This document shows positions 1-6,500 of a stretch of DNA of 8,073 nucleotides, one piece after another. This stretch comes from Desulfarculus sp. GTDB lineage: Bacteria; Desulfobacterota; Desulfarculia; Desulfarculales; Desulfarculaceae. Within the stretch, counting starts at the first letter, position 1. Each line of letters opens with the position of its first letter. The position numbers and the translations under genes were made by a program. The notes below the pieces were generated by a model. The model did not search any database and was not told the origin of the DNA. It saw nothing but the letters and a program-made list of their open reading frames with translations. The DNA is taken from positions 1 to 8,073 of the forward strand of contig JAIUYB010000077.1 of assembly GCA_020216625.1 (NCBI GenBank). The letters run 5' to 3'.

Positions 1-1151
1 AGGATCATGTGGTCCATGATGGCCTGCTCGTCCACCTGGACCACGAAGAAGGCCGGCCGGCCGGCGGCTTGGTCGTAGCGCCGGGCCAGCTCGATGACCC
101 GGGGCATGGAGACCGGGTTGCCGATCATGGCCGCCTGGGCCACCGAGTCGCTGACCGTCACCGGCCGCCAGACCCGCTTGGCCGGGTCGGTCTCCTGGTA
201 ATAGCGAAAAACCGGGTCGGCGTGGTGGCTCTGCACCCCGATCACCTTGGGCAGGCTGGTGATGACGCCCAGGTCCAGGAGCTTGAGCAGGCCGGCCATG
301 ATGGCGCTGACGTTGCCGGCGTTGCCGATGGGCACCAACAGCGCCCGGCCGGTGAGGTCCCAGTCGCAGTCCTGGGCCACCTCGTAGGAATAGGACTCCT
401 GCCCCCGGATGCGCCAGGCGTTCTTGGAGTTCAAAAGCGCCACCGGGTAGTGGTCGGCCAGGTGCTCCACCACCTTCATGCAGTCATCGAAGACCCCGGG
501 GATCTCGAAGACCATGGCCCCGGAGCCCAAGGGCTGGGCCAACTGTTGGGGGGTGACCTTGCCCCGGGGCAGGAGCACCGCCGAGGCCACGGCCGGGGCC
601 AGGTAGGCCCCGTAAAGGGCGGCGGCGGCGCTGGTGTCGCCGGTGCTGGCGCAGACGCTCAGGACTTTTCCCAAGCCCTGGTGCTTGATCAGGTAGTTGA
701 GGAAGGACAGGGCCACGGCCATGCCCCGGTCCTTGAAGGAGGCGGATGGGTTCTGGCCGTCATTCTTGAAGCAGAAGTCCTGGCCCAGGGCCGCGCGCAA
801 CCGGGGCGGGGCCTCCACCAGGGGGGTGTGGCCCTCGCCCAGGTAGACCACGCTGTCGGCCGGCACCACCGGGGCCACCAGCTCGTGATAGCGGAAGATG
901 CCCTTGACCGCTGGCTGGTTGAGCATCCGGCGCAGGTCGAAGGCCCGCCGCCAGGCCACGCCCGGGCGCTGTTTGAGCCGGGCGAAGTCCTGATCCTCGA
1001 TCAACAGCACCTCGCCGCAGTCCGGGCAGGTGTAGAGCAGCTTGGCGATGCCATGACGGGCGCCGCAACCCAGGCAGTGATAGGCCAGCTCGCCGCCGAC
1101 CTGGGGTTGCACCAGTTCGCGATCCGCCGGGGAGAATTCCTCTAGCCGCAT
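1..1151 (-). CDS. thrC: Threonine synthase, 3' end cut by the window edge
   Basis: Pyridoxal-phosphate enzyme converting O-phosphohomoserine to threonine, the last step of threonine biosynthesis, in the cytoplasm. 383 codons are visible and the frame is still open at base 1; I estimate some 60-80 residues are missing. The N-terminus carries a zinc-ribbon (C26-x2-C29 and C42-x2-C45), as in one clade of threonine synthases. The PLP fold follows: GEGHTPL at 105-111, the Schiff-base lysine K140 in SASFKDRG, CASTGDTSAA at 167-176, and the glycine-rich phosphate loop GNAGN at 276-280. NSKNAWRIRGQESY (241-254) and GNPVSMPRV nearer the end are typical of threonine synthase and argue against cysteate synthase or another beta-family member. 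The ATG at 1151 is chosen because AGGAGA lies 6 nt upstream, with a sigma70-like promoter just before it. It is transcribed in the same direction as the metF operon but seems to have its own promoter. Identity is firm; the C-terminus is unseen. Confidence 0.92.
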   Translation of the reverse strand, partial: MRLEEFSPADRELVQPQVGGELAYHCLGCGARHGIAKLLYTCPDCGEVLLIEDQDFARLKQRPGVAWRRAFDLRRMLNQPAVKGIFRYHELVAPVVPADSVVYLGEGHTPLVEAPPRLRAALGQDFCFKNDGQNPSASFKDRGMAVALSFLNYLIKHQGLGKVLSVCASTGDTSAAAALYGAYLAPAVASAVLLPRGKVTPQQLAQPLGSGAMVFEIPGVFDDCMKVVEHLADHYPVALLNSKNAWRIRGQESYSYEVAQDCDWDLTGRALLVPIGNAGNVSAIMAGLLKLLDLGVITSLPKVIGVQSHHADPVFRYYQETDPAKRVWRPVTVSDSVAQAAMIGNPVSMPRVIELARRYDQAAGRPAFFVVQVDEQAIMDHMI

Positions 1152-1157
1152 GCGGGC

Positions 1158-1163
1158 TCTCCT
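1158..1163 (-). promoter_or_regulatory. Ribosome binding site of thrC
   Basis: AGGAGA on the minus strand, 6 nt before the ATG at 1151. It fixes the thrC start. Confidence 0.8.
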
Positions 1164-1185
1164 GTGGGGGTGGGACAAGGGTAAA

Positions 1186-1215
1186 AATATATCCTCGGCC
1201 CGACAGCGGTGTCAA
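1186..1215 (-). promoter_or_regulatory. Sigma70-type promoter of thrC
   Basis: On the minus strand a consensus -35 TTGACA (1215-1210) is followed after 18 nt by TATATT (1191-1186), or after 17 nt by ATATAT (1192-1187). The AT-rich -10 region stands out in this GC-rich window. Transcription would start near 1179, giving a leader of about 28 nt that contains the AGGAGA ribosome binding site. I see no operator or attenuator in so short a leader. The match is by eye; the start site is inferred. Confidence 0.75.
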
Positions 1216-1310
1216 TTTTGAGGCTGGGGCGCATGAAATCCGGCCCGGTCTAAGGCAAGCGAGGGCGCGATGACGCGGTGGACTCATGATAAGCCCGCGG
1301 GGTTACCGGG

Positions 1311-1338
1311 ACAAGAAGGGCGGGGATGAACCCCGCCC
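1311..1338 (-). terminator. Possible weak terminator of the hdrA-metF operon
   Basis: On the minus strand the 8-bp hairpin GGGCGGGG / CCCCGCCC (1338-1318) is followed by TTCTTGT (1317-1311). The stem is strong, but the T-tract is short and interrupted. It lies about 110 nt past the metF stop and before the thrC promoter, a sensible place to end the operon. The same bases form one end of the palindromic element at 1317-1391. Confidence 0.35.
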
Positions 1339-1391
1339 CTACAGCCCAGAGCCTCGATTTTCGATGCGGGAGCGGGGGCGATCCCCGCCCT
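1317..1391. repeat. REP/MITE-like palindromic element with 11-bp perfect inverted ends
   Basis: A 75-bp element between the metF stop and the thrC promoter. Its ends are perfect 11-bp inverted repeats: AGGGCGGGGAT at 1317-1327 and ATCCCCGCCCT at 1381-1391. Each end also has its own local partner. GGGCGGGG (1318-1325) pairs with CCCCGCCC (1331-1338) around a 5-nt loop, and GCGGGG (1372-1377) pairs with CCCCGC (1383-1388) around a 5-nt loop. A small TCGA-TTT-TCGA hairpin lies between (1354-1364). Paired G/C-rich palindromes of this kind are typical of dispersed intergenic repeats. No transposase is nearby, and only one copy is visible, so genomic repetition is inferred. Confidence 0.55.
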
Positions 1392-1446
1392 CAGGTCTTT
1401 TGGCCATCGCCAGGTCGCGACGCGGCCTGACGATGACCGCAGGGGC

Positions 1447-2376
1447 TCAGTCCACCACCGGCCGGGGAAGGAGCCCCGCGCCTTCCACGATCTCCTTGGC
1501 CCGGTGCTCCCACTCGATGGCCATCACGTGCACCCCGGCCACTCCGGGGATGGTTTCACGGATCTCCTGGATCATCTCGATGGCGATCTTGATTCCCTCG
1601 TCGCCCTGGGCCTTCTTGTCCACCCCCTGAAGCCGCTTGACCAACTCCTCGGGCACGTCCATGCCGGGCACGAACTTGGCCATGTACTTGGCCATACCTA
1701 CGCTTTTGAGCGGCGTGATGCCGGCCAGGATGGCGCACTTCTCGTGCAGGCCCCGGTCCACGGCCATCTTCATGAACTCGCGGAACTTGGGCAGGTTGTA
1801 GATGCACTGGGTCTGGATGAAGTCGGCCCCGGCGGCGATCTTCTTGCCCATGCGCACCGCCCGCCAGGTGAAGGGATCGGCGAAGGGGTTGGCCGCCGCG
1901 CCGATGAAGATCCCGGGCGCGCCGTCCAGCTCCTTGTCGTTCAAAAACTTGCCCTCGTCGCGCATCTTCTTGAAGATGCTTATTAGCTGCACCGAGTCCA
2001 GGTCGTAGACGTTCTTGCCCTCGGGGTGGTCGCCGAAGCGCTGGTGGTCGCCCGAGAGACAGAGCACGTTCTTGATGCCCAGGGCGGTGGCCCCCAGGAT
2101 GTCGCTCATCAAGGCGATGCGGTTGCGGTCGCGGCAAACCATCTGGTAGTTGGGCTCCAGGCCCTCGTCGATCAGGATCTTGCAGGCCGCCCAGGAGGCC
2201 ATGCGCACCACGGCGGTCTGGTTGTCGGTTATGTTCACCGAGTCCACGATGCCCTTGAGGTAGTGCGCCTTGTGGCGCACCTCCTCGGCGTTGTTTCCCC
2301 GGGGCGGACCCAACTCGCCGGTGACGGCGAAATGGCCGGCGGCCAAGACTTTCTCGAGGTTGCTGCCCGCTTTCAT
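1447..2376 (-). CDS. metF: 5,10-methylenetetrahydrofolate reductase
   Basis: 309-aa TIM-barrel FAD enzyme of the MTHFR family, interconverting methylene-H4folate and methyl-H4folate in the methyl branch of the Wood-Ljungdahl pathway and in methionine supply. Family landmarks: TGELGPPRG at 19-27, where E21 aligns with E. coli catalytic Glu28; NITDNQTA at 48-55; VCRDRN at 80-85; GIKNVLCLSGD ending at D110, matching the flavin-contacting Asp120; and IQTQ ending at Q190, matching Gln183. At about 300 aa it is the short form, so electrons must come from partner proteins rather than a fused regulatory domain. The ATG at 2376 is chosen because GGAGG lies 10 nt upstream and the conserved fold starts about 15 residues later; an in-frame extension to 2604 is only antisense of metV. 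The start overlaps the metV stop as ATGA, implying translational coupling. MetV, MvhD and HdrA upstream suggest it works as the catalytic subunit of a large NAD(P)H-linked complex. Confidence 0.95.
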   Translation of the reverse strand: MKAGSNLEKVLAAGHFAVTGELGPPRGNNAEEVRHKAHYLKGIVDSVNITDNQTAVVRMASWAACKILIDEGLEPNYQMVCRDRNRIALMSDILGATALGIKNVLCLSGDHQRFGDHPEGKNVYDLDSVQLISIFKKMRDEGKFLNDKELDGAPGIFIGAAANPFADPFTWRAVRMGKKIAAGADFIQTQCIYNLPKFREFMKMAVDRGLHEKCAILAGITPLKSVGMAKYMAKFVPGMDVPEELVKRLQGVDKKAQGDEGIKIAIEMIQEIRETIPGVAGVHVMAIEWEHRAKEIVEGAGLLPRPVVD

Positions 2377-3041
2377 TGCTTCAGATCCTCCCTCACCCGC
2401 CGCCGCGGGCCGCCGTCGCGGCTGGTGATCCAGTTCTTGACCGGCCACACCCGCTCCAGCTCCTCCAGCCTCCCCATCTCCGCCATCTTCTCCACGATCA
2501 GGTGCCAGACGCAGTCCACCTCCGGGCTGATCTCGCATTTCTTGTTGGCCGACCCGCCGCAGGGGCCGTTCATCAGGCTTTTGGAGCAGCGGGCGATGGG
2601 GCACAGACCGCCGAAATTATGCACCAGGCAGTTGCCGCAACTCTGGCAGCGCTCGCTCCAGACGCCATGTTCCAGGGCCCCGCCGATGAAGGTGGTGTTG
2701 ATGCCCGGGAAGACCCTAACCTTGGGAAAGCGCTCGGCGACGAACTGCGGCCCCACCCCGCAGGCGATGGAGACGATGGCGTCATAGCCCTCGGCCGCTT
2801 CGGCCAGCTCCTCGATGTACTCCGGGTCGCATTGGCGCTCCAGGGTGCGCTCTTCGATGCTGGTCGGCAGGCCGCGCTTTTTGCGGGCGATGCGCAGGGC
2901 GGTGGCCAGGATGCCCACCTCCTTCTCGCCGCCCACGTTGCAGACCGTCACGCAGCCGCGACAACCCAACACCAGGACCTTGTCCTTGCCCTCGATCATC
3001 TCGAGAATTTCTTCCAGAGGCTTGCTGTCACCTACGATCAT
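2373..3041 (-). CDS. metV: MetV, cysteine-rich iron-sulfur/zinc partner of MetF
   Basis: 222-aa protein related to the MTHFR C-terminal partner family (MetV of acetogens). It is known to bind MetF and pass electrons to its FAD. The N-terminal half is a Rossmann-like domain with C27-x2-C30-x3-C34 and further cysteines C71 and C94. The C-terminal half is a dense Cys region: C132-x2-C135-x2-C138, C147, C152, C161, C169 and C177, ending in a charged tail. This pattern is enough for iron-sulfur clusters and possibly a zinc site; which metal sits where is inference. Start choice: the ATG at 3041 has GAGGTG 6 nt upstream. A GTG at 3050 in the same frame would add three residues but is itself part of that ribosome binding site. 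It lies 41 nt after mvhD, and its stop overlaps the metF start by 4 bp. A fused or adjacent MetV next to MvhD and HdrA is the signature of the HdrA-linked MTHFR type. Confidence 0.9.
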   Translation of the reverse strand: MIVGDSKPLEEILEMIEGKDKVLVLGCRGCVTVCNVGGEKEVGILATALRIARKKRGLPTSIEERTLERQCDPEYIEELAEAAEGYDAIVSIACGVGPQFVAERFPKVRVFPGINTTFIGGALEHGVWSERCQSCGNCLVHNFGGLCPIARCSKSLMNGPCGGSANKKCEISPEVDCVWHLIVEKMAEMGRLEELERVWPVKNWITSRDGGPRRRVREDLKQ

Positions 3042-3048
3042 AAGAACC

Positions 3049-3054
3049 ACCTCG
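3049..3054 (-). promoter_or_regulatory. Ribosome binding site that decides the metV start
   Basis: GAGGTG-like purine-rich box on the minus strand, about 6 nt before the ATG at 3041. It includes the GTG that could be mistaken for the start, so the ATG is preferred. Confidence 0.55.
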
Positions 3055-3082
3055 CAGCCATGGGCCGAGGACGGGCCGTAAC

Positions 3083-3505
3083 CTAGGCCGCCTGGGCCGT
3101 TTTCACCGGACTGGGCCCCAGTTCCTGGATGGTCTGGGTGAATTCCCGCGCCACCTGGGCGAAGCGCGGCCCCTCGGCCGAGCTCATGTTGAACATCTCT
3201 ATGCGCTCGGGCTCGATGCCCAGGGCGGCCAGCACCTGCTTGACGTAATTGACCTTGCGCCGGGCCTTGAAGTTGCCGGTCAGGAAGTGGCAGTCGCCCT
3301 CCTTGCAGCCGGCCACGTACACTCCGTCGGCGCCGTCCTCAAAGGCCTTGAGCAGGTGCAGGATGTCCACCCGCCCAGAGCAGGGCAGTTGGATCACCTT
3401 GATGTTACTGGGGTACTGCAATCGCATCGAACCTGCCAGGTCCGCCGCGGAGTACGCTCAGTACTTGCAGCAGAAGGAGACGATCGTCGGCTCGAAGTTC
3501 TCCAC
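3083..3505 (-). CDS. mvhD: MvhD/VhuD-type [2Fe-2S] delta subunit, selenoprotein with in-frame TGA at codon 16
   Basis: 140-aa electron-transfer subunit that in methanogens links HdrA to hydrogenase, and in acetogens links HdrABC to MetVF. Read through one TGA (3460-3458) the protein is full length: GTG start at 3505, FCCKY-U-AYSAADLAG at 11-25, PCSGRVD at 41-47, and GCKEGDC at 66-72. Family members normally have FCC-x2-C at the first motif, so TGA stands at the third cysteine, a cluster ligand position. Likely [2Fe-2S] ligands are among C12, C13, Sec16, C42, C67 and C72. The frame is kept on both sides of TGA, with conserved sequence on both sides, and a SECIS-like hairpin follows. GGAGGT lies 5 nt before the GTG. 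A start at the ATG at 3427 would give 114 aa and lose the first cluster motif. It lies between hdrA and metV on the same strand; the stop is TAG. I recall Sec forms of this subunit from methanogens (VhuD) and deltaproteobacteria. The alternative, a nonsense mutation or sequencing error, is less likely. Confidence 0.88.
3413..3455 (-). promoter_or_regulatory. Bacterial-type SECIS element in mvhD
   Basis: Hairpin directly downstream of the TGA at 3460-3458, within the coding sequence. The upper stem is 7 bp: CGGACCT (3444-3438) pairs with AGGTTCG (3434-3428), with one G-U pair and a GGC loop (3437-3435). The loop starts 21 nt after TGA, and its first two bases are G. Bacterial SECIS elements usually have the apical loop about 16-37 nt after UGA with a G among the first loop bases. 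The helix continues below through a small internal loop: CGC (3449-3447) with GCG (3425-3423), then GTACT (3455-3451) with AGTAC (3417-3413). Folding was done by eye, with no energy computed. Confidence 0.7.
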
Positions 3506-3510
3506 TATTG

Positions 3511-3516
3511 ACCTCC
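3511..3516 (-). promoter_or_regulatory. Ribosome binding site that decides the mvhD start
   Basis: GGAGGT on the minus strand, 5 nt before the GTG at 3505-3503. This strong site lies upstream of the in-frame TGA and so supports translation starting before it rather than at the ATG at 3427. Confidence 0.75.
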
Positions 3517-3554
3517 CGCGCCAGATTGTTTTCCGCTGCTCGCCATATCCGTGG

Positions 3555-3589
3555 TCGTCCCCGGGGCGAAGCCTCCGCCCCGGGGACGA
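3555..3589 (-). other. Very stable intercistronic hairpin between hdrA and mvhD
   Basis: A perfect 13-bp inverted repeat, CGTCCCCGGGGCG (3556-3568) and CGCCCCGGGGACG (3576-3588), with one more T-A pair outside and a 7-nt loop. It starts 7 nt after the hdrA stop. On the minus strand no T-tract follows, so it is not a standard terminator for hdrA. On the plus strand a short TTTT follows at 3595-3598. It could protect the 3' end of the hdrA message, set different levels of hdrA and mvhD, or be a REP-type repeat. Confidence 0.7.
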
Positions 3590-3596
3590 TGGGCTT

Positions 3597-6500
3597 TTAG
3601 TTGAAGGCCGCCCGCTCCTTGGCCAGGATCTGGGCGTCGGTGAAGTGTTGCAGGGTGATGGCCTTGCCCGGACACTCGGCCGCGCAGGCCCCGCAGCCAT
3701 AGCAGGAGGCCACCTCGATGTAGGCGGCGTGGTCCTTGATCTTGGGCACCCCGTAGGGGCAGGTCCGCACGCAGGTCAGGCAGACCGAGCACTTGTTGGG
3801 GTCCACCGTGGCCACCACCCCGCCCACCCGGATGGTGTCCTTGGCCAGCACGGTCAGCGCCCGGCCCACGGCCGCGTTGGCCTGGGCGATGGCCTCGTCC
3901 ATGGGCTTGGGGAAGTGGGCCAGGCCGGCCAGGTAGAGGCCCTCGCTGGCGAAGTCCACCGGCCGCAGCTTCATGTGGGCCTCCAGGAAGAAGCCCTCGG
4001 CGTTGAGCGGGGTCTTGAAGGCCTCGGCCAGCTCGGTCACCTGGTTGGGGACGATGGCCGAGGCCAGCACCAGCCGGTCCACGTCGAAACTGATGGGCCG
4101 GCCCAGGACGTGGTCGGTGGCGGTGATGGTCAGGCGGTCGCCGTTGGCCGCCACCTGGGGCTTGTCCTCCAGGTGGTAGCGGATGAACAGCACCCCCAGC
4201 TCACGGGCGCGCTTATAAAGGTCCTCGCGCACGCCGTAGGTGCGCACGTCGCGGTAGAGGATGTAGACCTGGGCCTCGGGGTTGGCCTCCTTGATCTTGA
4301 TGGCGCTCTCCACCGAGTGGGTGCAGCACAGGCGCGAGCAGTAGGGCCGCTCCGGCTCGCGGCTGCCCACGCACTGGATGAAGGCCGCGGCTTCGAAGGA
4401 CTTGGGCGAGGCGGGGTCGCCTTTAAGCTCCATGTCGAATTCCAGGCTGGTGACCACCGCCGGATGCTGGCCGTAGAGATATTCGTTGGGCCGGTGCTCG
4501 TGGCCGCCGGTGGCCAACACCGTCACCCCGTGCTCCACCGACAGCTCCTGGCCGCCATGGGCCTTGATGGTGCTGACAAAGTTGCCCACGAAGCCCTTGC
4601 TGGCGGTCAGCTCGCTGTCCAGGTGCAGCGTGATGCCGGGGTGGGCCTTGACCTTGGCGGTCAGGTCCTCCAGATAGGGCGCGATGGCCTCGCCCTTCCA
4701 GGTGTTGAGCAGGAAATGGGCGTTGCCGCCCAGGGTGTCGGTCTTCTCCACCAAGTGCACCGGATAGCCGCTGTTGGCCAGGTCCAGGGCGGCGTTCATG
4801 CCCGCCACCCCGCCTCCCACCACCACCGCGGCCTTGGTCAGGCTCAGGTCCACCTGGTGCAGGGGCTCCACCAGGGCGGCCTTGGCCACGGCCATGCGCA
4901 CCAGGTCCTTGGCCTTGGCGGTGGCCTTCTCGGGCTGACCCTGGTGGACCCAGGAGTCCTGGTCGCGGATGTTGGCCATCTCGAACAGGTACTTGTTCAA
5001 GCCCGCCTCGCGGATGGTCTCCTGGAACAGGGGCTCGTGGGTCCGCGGGCTGCAACTGGCCACCACCACCCGGTTGAGGTTGTTCTCCTCGATGGCGGTT
5101 TTGATCTTGTTCTGGGTGTCCTGGGAGCAGGTGAAGAGGTTGTCGTCCACGAAGGCCACGTAGGGCAGGGTGGCGGCGTACTCGCGCACCGCCGGCACGT
5201 CCACGATGCCGCCGATGTTGATGCCGCAGTTGCAGACGAAGACGCCGATGCGCGGTTGCTGGCCGCTGACGTCCTTCTCCACCGGGTAGACGACTTCCTT
5301 GGTCAGGCTGCCCCGGCTCGAGGCCAGGTCCACGCTGGCGGCGCAGGCGGCGGCCGAGGCCTCCATCACCGCCTGGGGGATGTCCTTGGGCCCGGCGAAG
5401 GAGCCGCAGGCGAAGATGCCCGGCCGGTTGGTGCCCACCGGGGCGAAGGAGCTGGTGTCGCTGAAGTTGTAGTGGGTCAGCTCCACCCCCAGCTTCTTGG
5501 CCGTCTCCACCGCCAAGGGGCTGGTCTGCAGGCCCACCGACAGCACCACCATGTCGAACAGCTCTTCCTTGGCCTGGCCGTCCTCGGTGGCGTACTCGAT
5601 GCGAAGCTGCTCGTTGGCCGCCGGCTCGATGCTGTGCACCCGGCTGCGGATGAAGCGCACCCCGTGTTCATTCTTGGCCCGCTCGTAGTACTTCTCGAAG
5701 TCCTTGCCGTGGGTGCGCATGTCCATGAAGAAGATGGCGGTGTCCAGGGGGTCGTGGGAGTGCTCCTTGGCGATGACCGCTTCCTTGATGGCGTACATGC
5801 AGCAGACCGCCGAGCAGTAGCCGTGGTCGCAGTGGTTGATGTCGCGGGAGCCCACGCACTGCAACCAGGCGATCTTCTTGGGCTCCACCCCGTCGCTGGG
5901 GCGCTGGAGATGGCCCTGGTAGGGGCCCGAGGCGCTGAGCACCCGCTCGAACTCCATGGCCGTGACCACGTTGGGGTGCTTGGAATAGGAGTAGGTCTCG
6001 AAGATGGAGGGGTCGAAGGGATCGAAGCCCGGGGCCAGGATCACGCTGCCCACGTTCAGGGTCAGGTCCTGGGGCTTTTGGTCATGGGCCGGGGCCTTGG
6101 CCTTACAGGCCTCCACGCACTGGAAGCACTCGCAGCAGACCCCGCAGTTGAGGCAGCGCTCGCCCTCGGCCGTGATCTGCTCCGGGGTGAGCCCCAGCTC
6201 GAACTGGTCGAAGTCGCGTTTGCGGGCCTCGGGGTCGCGGTGGGCCATGTGGGCCCGGGGAGTCTGTTCAATATTGGCCGGGATGGGGTTGTAGAACTGC
6301 TCGTCCTCGGGCTTGAGGCTGAGCTTCTCCCGGCCGGCGGCCAGGTCCTCGCCCCGGAAATAGCGGTCGATGCTGATGGCCGCCTCGCGACCGGCGGCCA
6401 CCGCGCCGATGGCGATCCAGGGGCCGGTGACCACGTCGCCGCCGGCGAAGATCCCGGGCAGGTTGGTGGCCAGGGTCAGGGGGTCGGCCACGATGGTGCC

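Noticed and set aside
9..1145. Plus-strand open frame of 378 codons opposite thrC
   Set aside because: It is the antisense of thrC, which has PLP and zinc-ribbon motifs, a ribosome binding site and a promoter. The translation is repetitive with no domain.
1216..1446. Small gene or RNA gene between metF and thrC
   Set aside because: No open frame with a ribosome binding site and no tRNA-like cloverleaf was seen. The stretch is explained by the palindromic element and the thrC promoter.
2377..2604. N-terminal extension of metF by 76 residues
   Set aside because: It overlaps metV in another frame and is composed of R, G, P and A. The ATG at 2376 has a good ribosome binding site and the ATGA overlap.
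3083..3427. mvhD as a 114-aa protein starting at the ATG at 3427
   Set aside because: It loses the first cluster motif and has no convincing ribosome binding site; the ATG lies within the conserved family sequence. The GTG at 3505 with GGAGGT gives full length if TGA is recoded.
3083..3505. mvhD as a pseudogene or sequencing error
   Set aside because: One TGA only, exactly at a Cys column, with conserved sequence on both sides, intact neighbours and a SECIS-like hairpin. Not excluded without sel genes or reads.
3555..3589. Intrinsic terminator ending hdrA transcription
   Set aside because: No T-tract follows on the minus strand, and the downstream genes mvhD, metV and metF look functionally tied to hdrA.
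3458..3700. Separate 80-codon gene ending at the TGA
   Set aside because: Its upstream part is antisense or out of frame with the hdrA 3' end. Only its last 15 codons, from GTG 3505, are real and belong to mvhD.
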